Assembly: GCA_902801165.1 (NCBI GenBank)
Contig: CADCHI010000006.1
Coordinates: 1-64,000 of the forward strand
From: an uncultured Eubacteriales bacterium
Lineage (GTDB): Bacteria; Bacillota; Clostridia; Christensenellales; Aristaeellaceae
Direction: 5' to 3'
Length of the DNA stretch: 64,000 bases
Of this stretch, positions 33,537 through 42,013 are shown one piece after another. The notes beneath the pieces were generated by a model. It searched no databases, had not been told where the DNA came from, and was given only the letters and a program-made list of their open reading frames with translations. How positions within the stretch are numbered: position 1 is the stretch's first letter; every line of letters begins with the position of its first letter. Made by a program: the position numbers and the translations under genes.

Positions 33537-34063
33537 GCACGTTCATCTCCGGCGGCTGCAAGAACGGCAAGTCCTTCTACGCCCAGCGCATCGCCCAGCA
33601 GGGAGGCCGTCCCCTGTACTACATCGCCACCATGATCCCCCACGACGACGAGGATCAGGCCCGCATCCGCCGCCATCGGCAGGAGCGGGCGGGCTGGGGT
33701 TTCGAGACGCTGGAGTGCGGAAGAGACATTCTCAGCTGCCTCGACCGCGCCGACCCCAGGGGCTCCTTCCTGCTGGACAGCGTCACCGCGCTGCTCTCCA
33801 ACGAGATGTTCGCCCCGGAGGGCATCCACTCGGACGCCCACCTGGCCCTGGCCGACGACCTGGCCGAGTTCGTGCGCCGCGCGCCGAACACGGTGTTGGT
33901 CTCCGACTACATCTATTCCGACGCCACGCTCTACGATGAGCTGACCGAGGCCTACCGCGCCGCGCTGGCCCACATCGACCGGCGGCTCGCCCGCTGCTGC
34001 GACAACGTCATCGAGGTCGTCAGCGGCCAAATCCTGCTGCACAAGGGGGTGCTGCCCCTATGA
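33533..34063 (+). CDS. cobU: Adenosylcobinamide kinase/guanylyltransferase
   Basis: A 176-residue bifunctional enzyme that phosphorylates adenosylcobinamide and attaches GMP. The P-loop reads GGCKNGKSFYAQ near residue 7, with IATMIPHDDEDQARIRRHRQER (switch region with the conserved His-Arg) and LLDSVTALLSNEMF following. The usual P-loop serine is changed to Asn (GGxxSGKS to GGCKNGKS), a modest deviation. It overlaps cobT and cobS by four bases each, so translation is coupled. Confidence 0.88.
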   Translation: MSTFISGGCKNGKSFYAQRIAQQGGRPLYYIATMIPHDDEDQARIRRHRQERAGWGFETLECGRDILSCLDRADPRGSFLLDSVTALLSNEMFAPEGIHSDAHLALADDLAEFVRRAPNTVLVSDYIYSDATLYDELTEAYRAALAHIDRRLARCCDNVIEVVSGQILLHKGVLPL

Positions 34064-34794
34064 AGCGCCTGTTCCGCGCCTTCTTCATGAGCCTGGGCAT
34101 GTTCACGGCCCTGCCCTGCCCCTATCGCCCCTGGGACGAGGACGCCCGCCCGCTGATGCTGGTGTGTCTGCCCCTGGTAGGCCTCGTGGTGGGCCTGCTG
34201 TGGTTCACTCTCGGCCTGCTGGCGCTTCGCGTGCTGCCGGCGGTCTCCGCCGCGTTGATCGCCGCGCTGCCCTGGCTGCTCACGGGCTTCATCCACCTGG
34301 ACGGCTACATGGACACCTGCGACGCGCTGCTGTCCTGGCGGCCGCTGGAGCAGCGCCTGCGCATCCTGAAGGACGTCCACGTCGGCGCCTTCGCCGTGGT
34401 GGGCCTGGGCCTTCTAATGCTGTTCAGCTATGACGCCGCCCGGGCCGTGACTGCGAAAGGCGACCTGCGCGCGCTGCTGCTGGTCCCCATGGTCTCGCGG
34501 TGCGGCTCCGCGCTCTGCGTGCTCACTCTCAAGCCCATCGGACACAGCGAGTACGCCCGCGTGGAGGGCAGCGCCGCCCAGCGCCTCGCCGTCTGCGCCG
34601 TCTGGCTGGTTGCCGTCGTCTGCGCCGTCTGGCTGAAGGTTCAGGCGCTTGCCCTGCTGGCGGGCACGCTGGCCTACGCCGCGGCCATGCTCTGGGCCGC
34701 CCGAACCCTCAAGGGCGTTTCCGGCGACCTGGCAGGCTTCGCGCTCACCATCTCAGAGTGCGCCGCCCTGATCGCCCTGGCCCACATTCCATAA
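34060..34794 (+). CDS. cobS: Adenosylcobinamide-GDP ribazoletransferase (cobalamin synthase)
   Basis: A 244-residue polytopic membrane enzyme (about six helices) that joins adenosylcobinamide-GDP with alpha-ribazole phosphate to give the complete cobamide. The diagnostic segment GFIHLDGYMDTCDALLSWRPLEQRLRILKDVHVGAFAVVGL near residues 85-125 includes the metal-binding DGxxDxxDAL-type motif. It overlaps cobU by ATGA. Typical family length. Confidence 0.95.
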   Translation: MKRLFRAFFMSLGMFTALPCPYRPWDEDARPLMLVCLPLVGLVVGLLWFTLGLLALRVLPAVSAALIAALPWLLTGFIHLDGYMDTCDALLSWRPLEQRLRILKDVHVGAFAVVGLGLLMLFSYDAARAVTAKGDLRALLLVPMVSRCGSALCVLTLKPIGHSEYARVEGSAAQRLAVCAVWLVAVVCAVWLKVQALALLAGTLAYAAAMLWAARTLKGVSGDLAGFALTISECAALIALAHIP

Positions 34795-34813
34795 TTCCCG
34801 GGAGGTAATGTCC

Positions 34814-35194
34814 ATGATACTCATCACCGGCGGCCGCTACCAGGGCAAGCTGGACTACGCCCGCAGCCGCTTCGGCCTCACTGACGCGGACATCCAGGTC
34901 TGCGGCGAAGACACCTCCGCCGTGGATCTCAGCCGCCGCTGCATCGCCCGGCTGGACCTCTATGCGCTGAACCGGGTCCGCGCCGGCGCGGAGCCCGCGG
35001 AAGAACTGCTGGCCGACATCGATCGACTCCGCGACAAGGTCCTGATCACCACGGACATCTCCTGCGGCGTGGTGCCCATCGACGCCACCCTTCGCGCCTG
35101 GCGCGAGGCCTGCGGGCGCATGAACAACGCGCTGGCCGCCCGGGCGGACGAGGTCTGGCGGCTGTTCTGCGGCCTGCCCCAGCAGCTCAAATGA
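34814..35194 (+). CDS. Short CobU-like protein
   Basis: A 126-residue second CobU-related protein: P-loop variant ITGGRYQGKLDYA at the N terminus, VLITTDISCGVVPIDATLRAWREACGRMN in the middle and ALAARADEVWRLFCGLP at the end, the conserved tail of CobU/CobP proteins. It is about 50 residues shorter than a full CobU and lacks the middle switch segment. The start at 34814 was preferred over ATG 34808, because GGAGG (34801-34805) is only two bases from the latter and eight from the former. It may be a dedicated kinase or a regulatory partner. Short paralogues of this kind occur in Clostridia cobamide operons. Confidence 0.82.
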   Translation: MILITGGRYQGKLDYARSRFGLTDADIQVCGEDTSAVDLSRRCIARLDLYALNRVRAGAEPAEELLADIDRLRDKVLITTDISCGVVPIDATLRAWREACGRMNNALAARADEVWRLFCGLPQQLK

Positions 35195-35772
35195 GGTCGC
35201 TGATCCTGCTGCGCCACAGCCTCACCGAGGGCAACGAGCGCCGGCTGTACTACGGCTCCACGGACCTGCCCCTTTCCCCCGCCGGGATCGCGCTGGCAGA
35301 GGCTTCCGCCCGGGAAAGCCCCCTGCCGCCCTGCGCGCTGTACGTCACCAGCGGGCTGAAGCGTGCGAACGAGACGCTCCTGCTGCTCACCGGCCGCACC
35401 CCGGGCCTCGTCCTTTCCGACCTTCGGGAGATGGAATTCGGGGCCTTCGAGATGCGCGGCTATGAGGAATTGAAGTCCGACCCCGACTACCAGCGCTGGA
35501 TCGCCGACCTGATGGACGAGGGTCGAATGCCCTGTCCCGGCGGCGAGTCCCAGGCCCAATTCCAGGACCGGGTGCTGCGGGGCGGGGAGGAATTGCTGCG
35601 CCACGACTGGCAGACCGCCCTGGCCGTCGTCCACGGCGGCGTCATCGCCACGCTGCTGGCCCAATGGTTCCCAGAGGAACCTCGCGGCTTCTACGACTGG
35701 CAGCCCGCACCCTGCCATGGCTGGCGCGTGGAATTCGAAGGTGCGAAGTCCCAGAGCTTCCAGGCCCTGTAG
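35191..35772 (+). CDS. cobC: Histidine phosphatase, alpha-ribazole phosphatase-like
   Basis: A 193-residue phosphoglycerate-mutase-like phosphatase. The catalytic RHG-type motif reads LLRHSLTEGN at residues 5-14, EMEFGAFEMRGYEEL follows, and the second catalytic His is in VVHGGVIATLL. In this operon it probably removes the 5'-phosphate from alpha-ribazole phosphate or from cobalamin phosphate. It overlaps the preceding gene by four bases (ATGA) and is the last of the cobamide operon. The symbol is assigned from context; the fold itself is shared with other phosphatases. Confidence 0.82.
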   Translation: MRSLILLRHSLTEGNERRLYYGSTDLPLSPAGIALAEASARESPLPPCALYVTSGLKRANETLLLLTGRTPGLVLSDLREMEFGAFEMRGYEELKSDPDYQRWIADLMDEGRMPCPGGESQAQFQDRVLRGGEELLRHDWQTALAVVHGGVIATLLAQWFPEEPRGFYDWQPAPCHGWRVEFEGAKSQSFQAL

Positions 35773-35867
35773 GCCACATGAAAGCCTCGTTCGACAGACA
35801 AATGTCAATGTGTCCCCAGTGAACCGGCTGAACCGAAACATCCCGATTTTCAAAGCCCGTAAAAAGT

Positions 35868-35887
35868 AAAAGCCCGCCGAAGCGGGC
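35868..35887 (-). terminator. Hairpin with minus-strand T tract
   Basis: A 6-bp GC stem (35872-35877 with 35882-35887) and a CGAA/TTCG loop; the minus strand continues with TTTTAC. It may end transcription coming leftward from the prophage, and weakly that of the cobamide operon. The rest of 35773-35910 shows no gene. Confidence 0.5.
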
Positions 35888-35910
35888 GGCAACAAGCGAG
35901 GAGGATTCCC

Positions 35911-36267
35911 ATGAGATTCAAGGCCATACTGGCAGACATCGCCCGCAAGCGCTATCCGCTCTCCATACTGATCCTGGCGGTCGGCGTGCTCGTCGTGCCG
36001 TTCACCTACCTGCTCTTCCGCTTCGGCCTGGAGCTGACCGACGGCTGGTGGCCCTTCCTCAGCATCGGCATCGGCGTCATCGCCGGCTGCGCGATGGTCG
36101 GCCTGGGCTCCCTGGTGGAGGACATCCACGACATCTCCATGCACACCATGGGCTACGACCTGGAGCTGGGCGAGCCCGAGGAACCGGAGTACGAGGAAGA
36201 GCCTGTCGCGCCGGAGGCCGAAGCGCAGGGCGAAGCCGAAGCGCCTGCAGAGCAGCCCAAGCCCTGA
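35911..36267 (+). CDS. Small two-pass membrane protein with acidic tail
   Basis: Encodes 118 residues: basic N terminus, two hydrophobic helices (about 17-37 and 46-68), then an acidic Glu/Pro/Ala-rich cytoplasmic tail. GAGGAGG lies seven bases before the ATG. It is the last host-type gene before the prophage region. Its plan resembles the 29807-30067 protein, but no family is recognised. Confidence 0.72.
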   Translation: MRFKAILADIARKRYPLSILILAVGVLVVPFTYLLFRFGLELTDGWWPFLSIGIGVIAGCAMVGLGSLVEDIHDISMHTMGYDLELGEPEEPEYEEEPVAPEAEAQGEAEAPAEQPKP

Positions 36268-36426
36268 CCCGATCACAATCCGCATATTCAAACGGCGTCC
36301 CGCCAACGAACCCCTCCGCCGCGCGGCGACTGCCCTTCACATGCTTCGATCCATCCACTCGCGCCGTCGCGGCCTCGCGGCGGCGCTTTCACATGCCGCG
36401 CCACGTGAAGTAAAACTATTCCACCA

Positions 36427-36630
36427 TTACGGCTGCTTCTCCAGTTCCGGCAGCCCGGCCACGCTGGTCAGCAGGCTCAGCAGCCCCGCCAGCAACGACG
36501 CGGAAGCGACCATCACCCAATTGACCTCGCTGATCGCCACGCCGGTGCCGATCGTCGCCGCGGCGGTCTGCGCCACGGTCTTGACGGCGCGAATGCCCGC
36601 CGCCCTGATCCACGCTCTCCAATCCCTCAT
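36427..36630 (-). CDS. Phage holin, r1t-like
   Basis: A 67-residue membrane protein with an amphipathic N terminus (RDWRAWIRAAGIRAVKTVAQTAAATIG) and one or two hydrophobic helices ending LLAGLLSLLTSVAGLP, the pattern of r1t-type holins that form the membrane lesion releasing the endolysin. It overlaps the upstream gene by four bases (ATGA) and is the last gene of the phage operon. About 160 bases to its left show no gene. Confidence 0.72.
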   Translation of the reverse strand: MRDWRAWIRAAGIRAVKTVAQTAAATIGTGVAISEVNWVMVASASLLAGLLSLLTSVAGLPELEKQP

Positions 36631-36851
36631 GTCTTCGCACTCCCCTTCAAATCCCTGATATCGTGTTCCACCTCGGTCATCCGCCCCTCCAGCTTGAAGG
36701 TGCGCTCGATGACCGAGTTGTGCTTATCCACCTTTTCCTCCAGCCTCTGGAGCCGGAACTGCGTCAGCTTCGCGGAAGTCATCACCCCCACGAACGCCCC
36801 CAGGCCGGAGCCGCACACCCCGATCAGCGCCACGACAATCGCTTCGCTCAT
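36627..36851 (-). CDS. Lysis-module accessory protein (XhlA/holin-like)
   Basis: A 74-residue protein: one N-terminal transmembrane helix (about 3-25) followed by a charged coiled coil (LQRLEEKVDKHNSVIERTFKLEGRMTEVEHDIRDLKG). This is the plan of hemolysin XhlA-type or holin-associated proteins in Firmicute prophages, here with the helix N-terminal. It lies between the holin and a 53-residue gene with four-base overlaps on both sides. Confidence 0.7.
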   Translation of the reverse strand: MSEAIVVALIGVCGSGLGAFVGVMTSAKLTQFRLQRLEEKVDKHNSVIERTFKLEGRMTEVEHDIRDLKGSAKT

Positions 36852-37009
36852 GCAGCGGCCACTTCCCCAGTCAATTCCAGCGGCTCACCACTGAACAGCG
36901 CTGCCCTCGTAAACCGCATCCTGAAGGTGCCCTCACCCATGCGGCAGCGGCCACGCTCGTGATCGCAGATGATCGTCATCTTCAAGCGGGTGATCGCACT
37001 GTTGTCCAT
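36848..37009 (-). CDS. 53-residue protein in the lysis module, unknown function
   Basis: A small gene with ATG 37009 and GAGGAGGGG upstream. It encodes a basic protein beginning MDNSAITRLKMTIICDH and ending in GEVAAA. Two cysteines (CDHERGRCR) could bind metal or form a disulfide. Its TGA overlaps the next start (ATGA) and its ATG overlaps the preceding TGA (TGATG), so coupling on both sides supports its reality. The family is not recognised. Confidence 0.6.
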   Translation of the reverse strand: MDNSAITRLKMTIICDHERGRCRMGEGTFRMRFTRAALFSGEPLELTGEVAAA

Positions 37010-37149
37010 CAACGCCTACCCCTCCTCAATCCCCAAACAAACACCGCGCCGACGCTGGCGCAGATCGAGACCCGGATCGCCCGCCAGATCGCCGCGAGTA
37101 CCAGATCCACCCACGCCACGCCGACCAGTATCAGCCTCGTCGCATCCAA
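37009..37149 (-). CDS. 46-residue membrane peptide in the lysis module, TTG start
   Basis: Starts at TTG 37149, six bases after GGAGG, and encodes MDATRLILVGVAWVDLV (initiator Met) followed by a second hydrophobic stretch and a basic RRGRR tail. It fits exactly between the endolysin stop (37151-37153) and the next gene with a one-base overlap. It could be a second small holin, an antiholin or a spanin-like peptide. The TTG start and small size limit certainty. Confidence 0.5.
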   Translation of the reverse strand: MDATRLILVGVAWVDLVLAAIWRAIRVSICASVGAVFVWGLRRGRR

Positions 37150-37150
37150 T

Positions 37151-38254
37151 TCAATCCTCCAGGCGGCTGTAGCGGGAGGACACCCAGCCGTCTCCGCTCC
37201 CATGCGCCACGCGGTACCAGTCCCGACTCTCCCACGCCCGGGCCTCGCCCCGGCAGGGCAGCACATCTCCCCTGTGCGCCACGCCCAGAATCCTGGAATC
37301 CGTGCCGGGAGCGCTTCTCACGTTCACGCTGTTCCCGGTGATGACCACGTACTTCCGGCCATCGAGGGCCTTTGCCAAGGCATCCCGCGTCGCTGCGTCG
37401 TACACACCGGTCAAGTCAAGCCCGTGATCCTGCTGGAAGTCCTTCAAGGCTTTGAGGGTTTCACTGCCGAAGTCCCCGTCCGCGCCACACTTCGGAAGAT
37501 CGTAGCCCAGCCGCAAGAGCTTGCGCTGCATGTCCCGAACATCTGTCCCCTCGTCGCCGTATCTCAGGCCGTCCACAGAAGCCTCTCCTGTTCCCTGTTC
37601 TTCCGGGCCTGCCGACCTCATCTCGCTGGAAACAGTCCCCTGGATTGTTTCCCTGGCGCTCGCTGTCCCTGTTCCCTCATAGTCAAAATACTTATCCATG
37701 ATGCCCCAGAAGTTGGGCTTGCGTGACAGCAGCTTGGACTTCACGACGCCATAGGCCACGCCCTTCGCCTCGATGATGTACCAGTCGCCATCGGGCTTGC
37801 CCGCAGTGACCGGCTTCCACAGGTAGGCCACGTGGTGGATGCTCCCCGCGCCGCTGTTGCTCCAGAACACCGCCGCGCCAGGCACCCGAAACGCCGCGGG
37901 AATCATGCCAGATCCCTTCGAGGAACACCACTCGGCGTAGTTGTGCCGCGCCTTGGAGTTAATGCATGTGCCGGTGTAAATCTCGTAGATGCCCTCGGCC
38001 ATGCCGTTGCAGTCCCAAACGCGGGTGCACTTCTTGCGCCACTTGAGCGCCGCCGTGCGCTGACTCCCGCTGTACTGCGTGTAGTAGTAGCCGTTTTCCT
38101 TCCACGAACTCTTGCACTTGCTCTCCGACACGGACAGATCCAGGTAGCCCGTGCGCGGGTTCTGGCCGTAGCTTCCCATGATGTAGCCGTCACCCCGGTT
38201 CAGGGCGGCGACGAGTTCCTCAACAAACTTGCCAATCGGCATTCGCTTCGCCAT
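37151..38254 (-). CDS. Phage endolysin: NlpC/P60-like catalytic domain, PG-binding and SH3 domains
   Basis: A 367-residue lysin. Residues 1-200 form a cysteine-peptidase-like domain with the nucleophile in VWDCNGMAEG (C82) and the histidine in SIHHVAYLW (H140/H141). Residues ~225-292 are a peptidoglycan-binding domain 1 (LRYGDEGTDVRDMQRKLLRLGY, DGDFGSETLKALKDFQ). Residues ~300-367 are a bacterial SH3 domain (NSVNVRSAPGTDSRILG, GWVSSRYSRL). It degrades host peptidoglycan at lysis. AAGGAGG lies seven bases upstream of ATG. Confidence 0.9.
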   Translation of the reverse strand: MAKRMPIGKFVEELVAALNRGDGYIMGSYGQNPRTGYLDLSVSESKCKSSWKENGYYYTQYSGSQRTAALKWRKKCTRVWDCNGMAEGIYEIYTGTCINSKARHNYAEWCSSKGSGMIPAAFRVPGAAVFWSNSGAGSIHHVAYLWKPVTAGKPDGDWYIIEAKGVAYGVVKSKLLSRKPNFWGIMDKYFDYEGTGTASARETIQGTVSSEMRSAGPEEQGTGEASVDGLRYGDEGTDVRDMQRKLLRLGYDLPKCGADGDFGSETLKALKDFQQDHGLDLTGVYDAATRDALAKALDGRKYVVITGNSVNVRSAPGTDSRILGVAHRGDVLPCRGEARAWESRDWYRVAHGSGDGWVSSRYSRLED

Positions 38255-38266
38255 GCCGTACCCTCC

Positions 38267-38923
38267 TTATGTGTTCTTCGCGTAGGCCACCCGGACAGTG
38301 CCGGTAATCGTCTGCTGTACTCCACCATTGATGATGTGCAAAAACGCCTGTGTCCCGTTGTAGATGTTTGCCGTCACCGTGGATGCCAGTATGTTCGTCG
38401 TCGACTGGATGACCGTAGCGCCAATGGGGGTATACCCGGATACGGCGATGCCAGAACTGTCAACGCGCTTATGCAGCACCGCATTCGCCGCAAGTGTCTC
38501 GCTGAAACTGTAATCGCGGTAGATGACAGGCGGGTTTTTGCTCGTATAGATTTCGTATCCCCGGTCTACGGATAAATCGGACAGCGTGGCCGGAAACACA
38601 AAGTCCTCGAAATGCGTACCAGGCGGAGCGTAACTCCTGAACCGAAGCTGAGCCTTCTCGCTGTCGGTCAACGTGAGCACATAGACCTTTGCGCCTGCGC
38701 TATGGCTATCCCCCTGCGACAGCATAATCTGAACGCCCCCGCCGGCCTTAATTGCAAGCATGTCCGTCATGGTGTCCCCGGTGCTCTTGACAAAGTTCCC
38801 CAGCGTTTTCAGCGCCGCCGCCAGCGTGGCCCCGGTCAGCTTGTAGGTCACGCCGTTGATCTCAATGGCAATGACATCATCGTTAGAAAAAGAAGCGCCC
38901 GCCGGAAGCTCATTTATCTGCAT
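38267..38923 (-). CDS. Tail-tip/fibre accessory protein
   Basis: A 218-residue protein between the tail hub gene and the endolysin, beginning MQINELPAGASFSNDDVIAIEING, a segment common in phage tail-fibre or baseplate accessory proteins of gut Firmicutes. The rest is strand-rich without catalytic motifs. GGGAGG precedes the ATG. Function by position: adhesion or baseplate decoration. Confidence 0.65.
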   Translation of the reverse strand: MQINELPAGASFSNDDVIAIEINGVTYKLTGATLAAALKTLGNFVKSTGDTMTDMLAIKAGGGVQIMLSQGDSHSAGAKVYVLTLTDSEKAQLRFRSYAPPGTHFEDFVFPATLSDLSVDRGYEIYTSKNPPVIYRDYSFSETLAANAVLHKRVDSSGIAVSGYTPIGATVIQSTTNILASTVTANIYNGTQAFLHIINGGVQQTITGTVRVAYAKNT

Positions 38924-38937
38924 TCCTGTTTCCTCCC

Positions 38938-41628
38938 TTACGCAATACGGGTGATCAGGCCCTTGGTCACGGTCACGGTCTTGCCATCTGCCGTCGTGAA
39001 CGTGCCGCTTGCGCCCGCCGTGCCGTTGATGCTCAAACCGTTCACCACGAAGTCCAGCACGCCGTTGTCAACCTGAATGGTAAACGTGCCGCCCATCAAG
39101 GCCGCAAGGTAGTTGGCGGCGATTTCAAGGTCCGCCTCATACCCGTTGCCCTTGTCCTCGGTGATGGCAATGCTGTCCGGGTTGAGCTGCAAGCCGGAGC
39201 TGCCGCGAAGCAGAACCAGCATGGCCTCTTTCAGCATCATTTCAAAGGGCGAGCCGCCGTTGTAGGTCTGCACGGCGTAGAACGGGGTCACCGCCGTCAC
39301 GCCGTTGTACTCAGCGGGGCCATAGAGCTGCACGAAATTCCAAGCCTCGCCCAGCTTCAGCTTCTCGTTGTCCCAAACGCCGATTTGGTTCCCATTCTCA
39401 TCCAATATCGCCAGTTGGCCGCTGATGTTGTCCAAGCCACCGAGCTTCAGCGTGCCGCCCTGGATGAAGTCGGCGACCAGCTTGCCGAACCGCGCATAGT
39501 CGAGGTTCAGGAACAGCTTCTTCTCCCCCGCCGCGCTGGGGCCCTCGTTGGTTGTCGCCTCAAGGGCAAGGCCCTGCTCCAGGCCGCCGTCCGTCAAGCG
39601 GTCAAAAATTTCTTGCTGGGTGAGGGACAGGTCGAGCTGGTTGGTCTGTTTCGCCGCCACCTGTCGCGCGTCATCAATCGCCTCGCTCAGATCACTCTGC
39701 ACCCTGGCCGTGTTCTCATTCGCGCTGGCCTCCGCCCGGGCTGCCGCCGCGTCGGCGTACTGCAAAGCCCGGTTGTAGTTGCGCTGGGCCACCCCGATAT
39801 AGGGGTATTCGTCGGCCAGCTCCCCGGCCTCTGGCGCGGAGATGTCGCCCCGGAACGCGGGGCCCAGGGACGCGCTCTCCATGTACAGCACAGAGGCCAC
39901 CTCGCCGTTCGCGCCTGCCCGCACGTAGTCGCCCAGCTCCGCCGCCGGGTCGTACACCGCGCCGCGCAGCTCGTAGGACTGGTAAGTCACGCCGCCCAGC
40001 TTCGCCAGCAGGGCTGACGCCACCGCCTCGGACACCTCCGCGTCGATCACGATGCCGGTGTCGTTTCCGGCGGTCCGGCTCTCCCCGTCCACGGTGTATC
40101 GGATTCCCGTCACCGTGCCGCCGCCGTTCACGGCCATCTGGCCGGTCACGCCCAGCACGTCCACGGCGTTCTCCGCGCTGGCCGCGTTCGCCGCCGACAC
40201 GACGGGGACCAGCCGCAGCCTGCCCTCGGGCGTGATGATCCAGTTGCCGCCGTGGGCCGCCGCGATCAGGCCGAGCACCGTGTTGATGGTCGCCCCGGCT
40301 CCGGGGTCCGCCACCGTGTAGCTCTCCCCCGTCTCGATCTGCGTCCGCGGGTCGAGCTCCAGGCCCATCAGCAGGAGGATGTCCTCCAGCAGCGTGTCCA
40401 TCCGGCGGGGATAGCCCGCACTGAAATACAGCGGTTCCCCGGCGTCGTTGGTCACGATCTCGCCGGTGTTCGTCGTCCAGGGGACCTGCTTCAGCTCCGC
40501 GTTGCCCTTCAGGAGCGCGTCATAGCACTCCAGGGACAGCACGTTGGTAATGGGGTCTCGGGTCCGATGGCTGATGTAGAAGGTTCCCGCCGTCAGCCAT
40601 TCGGAGGCGGTCACGCCGTCCGTCAGCCGCATCTTCACCACGACCTCGGCGCTCTTGGCAATGATGTCCGGGGTCCGCACGCTGAACTGGCAGGTCGCGC
40701 TCACCGCGTTGCCGACGGACAGGCCGCCTTGCATCAGCCCGCGGGTGATCAGCGGCGCGGAGATGTCCGCGTACTCCACGCCGTCAATGACCGCCTTGGC
40801 CTCCAGCATGGCCCCCGGAGACGCGAGCGCCACCGTCACGGCCCCACAATCCGCCCAGAAGCTGTTCGCGCCTTGTAACAATTCAATGGCCGTCGGCGCG
40901 ACGTCGTATGTTCCGGCGCTTTCAGCGGGGTCCGTTACCGTCAGCTTGCCGTTTATCACATCCAGCGTGCCGCCGTAGACCGTACCCGGGAAAGATACCG
41001 ACGTGGCATAGGATTCATACGGTTCGTATGAAGCGTCCGAGATGGCGGCCAGCCGGATCATGGGATAAAACACAGCGTCGGAAATAGTGCCGTATGTGCT
41101 CAGATATACGGGATATTCACCATCCGCGTTCACCGTAAACTGTGTGCCGGGAACAGATGCATATTTGTTGCCGTTGGCGGTGACATACAGCTGGAAAGTT
41201 TGCCACGACGGCGCGGTCGAAACGCCATTGAGGATGTATTGCTCTCCGGCTTTCAGCTTGACCGTGCCCAGCGCAACATTAACTTGTTTTGAATACGTTC
41301 CACTTACCCGTATTTCAACAACTTTCCCGGCGTCGCCCGTTTGAAACTCAAACGACATTCCTGCTTCTGTCGCCGTGTTCCCGGTCCAGCTCTTATCCTT
41401 GTTGATGGCTTTTAATCTGTCTATCAGCAGCGGGATCAGGTTCTTCCCGCACCGCGTCAGCGTCGCGCCGGTCACGCCGGACTCAGAGTCAATCGCAATC
41501 GTCGCGGCCTTGGGGTATGTATACCCGGGGTTGTCGAACGAAACCAGGGTCCCGGAATATTCAGCGGGCGGCAGGCCCTTCCCGCCGTCCGCCCACATCC
41601 ACTTCCACAGTGCGCTCGTCGTCTGCAT
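38938..41628 (-). CDS. Phage tail hub / receptor-binding protein
   Basis: An 896-residue tail-tip protein. The first ~230 residues look like a carbohydrate-binding-type beta-sandwich inserted after SGTLVSFDNPG (a segment with CGKNLIPLL and SDASYEPYESY). Residues ~300-560 resemble the tail-associated hub (TCQFSVRTPDIIAKSAEVVVKMRL, WLTAGTFYISHR, RRMDTLLEDILLLMG). A helical coiled coil (residues ~650-700, AAARAEASANENTARVQSDLSEAI) then leads to a strand-rich C-terminal fibre. It follows the DUF6711-like gene and should mediate host contact. No endopeptidase motif is seen. Confidence 0.78.
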   Translation of the reverse strand: MQTTSALWKWMWADGGKGLPPAEYSGTLVSFDNPGYTYPKAATIAIDSESGVTGATLTRCGKNLIPLLIDRLKAINKDKSWTGNTATEAGMSFEFQTGDAGKVVEIRVSGTYSKQVNVALGTVKLKAGEQYILNGVSTAPSWQTFQLYVTANGNKYASVPGTQFTVNADGEYPVYLSTYGTISDAVFYPMIRLAAISDASYEPYESYATSVSFPGTVYGGTLDVINGKLTVTDPAESAGTYDVAPTAIELLQGANSFWADCGAVTVALASPGAMLEAKAVIDGVEYADISAPLITRGLMQGGLSVGNAVSATCQFSVRTPDIIAKSAEVVVKMRLTDGVTASEWLTAGTFYISHRTRDPITNVLSLECYDALLKGNAELKQVPWTTNTGEIVTNDAGEPLYFSAGYPRRMDTLLEDILLLMGLELDPRTQIETGESYTVADPGAGATINTVLGLIAAAHGGNWIITPEGRLRLVPVVSAANAASAENAVDVLGVTGQMAVNGGGTVTGIRYTVDGESRTAGNDTGIVIDAEVSEAVASALLAKLGGVTYQSYELRGAVYDPAAELGDYVRAGANGEVASVLYMESASLGPAFRGDISAPEAGELADEYPYIGVAQRNYNRALQYADAAAARAEASANENTARVQSDLSEAIDDARQVAAKQTNQLDLSLTQQEIFDRLTDGGLEQGLALEATTNEGPSAAGEKKLFLNLDYARFGKLVADFIQGGTLKLGGLDNISGQLAILDENGNQIGVWDNEKLKLGEAWNFVQLYGPAEYNGVTAVTPFYAVQTYNGGSPFEMMLKEAMLVLLRGSSGLQLNPDSIAITEDKGNGYEADLEIAANYLAALMGGTFTIQVDNGVLDFVVNGLSINGTAGASGTFTTADGKTVTVTKGLITRIA

Positions 41629-41634
41629 CCGTCG

Positions 41635-42009
41635 TCACCTCTCAGTCATGCTGAAGCTCATGCCGTCGTAGTAGGGCGCTCCCGTCTCCCGGTCGTAGCG
41701 CTGAGCCCCGAAGGGCACGGTGGACGTGTAAAACGTCTTGGTCACCTGTGCCCCCGTGGCCGGGTCAACCACCGTCGCGCTGTAGTAGGTCGGCGACAGG
41801 TCGTCGTGCAGCTGCTGCATCTCAGCCTGGGACAGCCGCAGCATCTTCACATCCGCTTTCATCTTCGAGGCGATCCGCGTGCGGTACATCAGCCCGGTCT
41901 GCACGTCGCGCCCGCTGCCGTCGGCGTCAAGGTCGTTTCGGGAGATGTTCAGTTCCTCCACGCTGGCCGCGTAGTCGTGGCCGTTGATGATCAGGACCGG
42001 CTGTGCCAT
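41635..42009 (-). CDS. Phage tail protein (DUF6711-like)
   Basis: A 124-residue protein beginning MAQPVLIINGHDYA with DVQTGLMYRTRIASKMKADVKMLRLS and ending MSFSMTER. This matches small Firmicute phage tail proteins that sit between the tape measure and the tail hub (distal-tail-like). A GGGAG ribosome-binding site lies upstream of the ATG. Confidence 0.72.
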   Translation of the reverse strand: MAQPVLIINGHDYAASVEELNISRNDLDADGSGRDVQTGLMYRTRIASKMKADVKMLRLSQAEMQQLHDDLSPTYYSATVVDPATGAQVTKTFYTSTVPFGAQRYDRETGAPYYDGMSFSMTER

Positions 42010-42013
42010 CCCG

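Noticed and set aside
36268-36426. attL/attR direct repeats flanking the prophage
   Set aside because: I compared the left gap with 56307-56606 by eye and found no shared core; the short element at 56351 is a MITE copy, not an attachment site.
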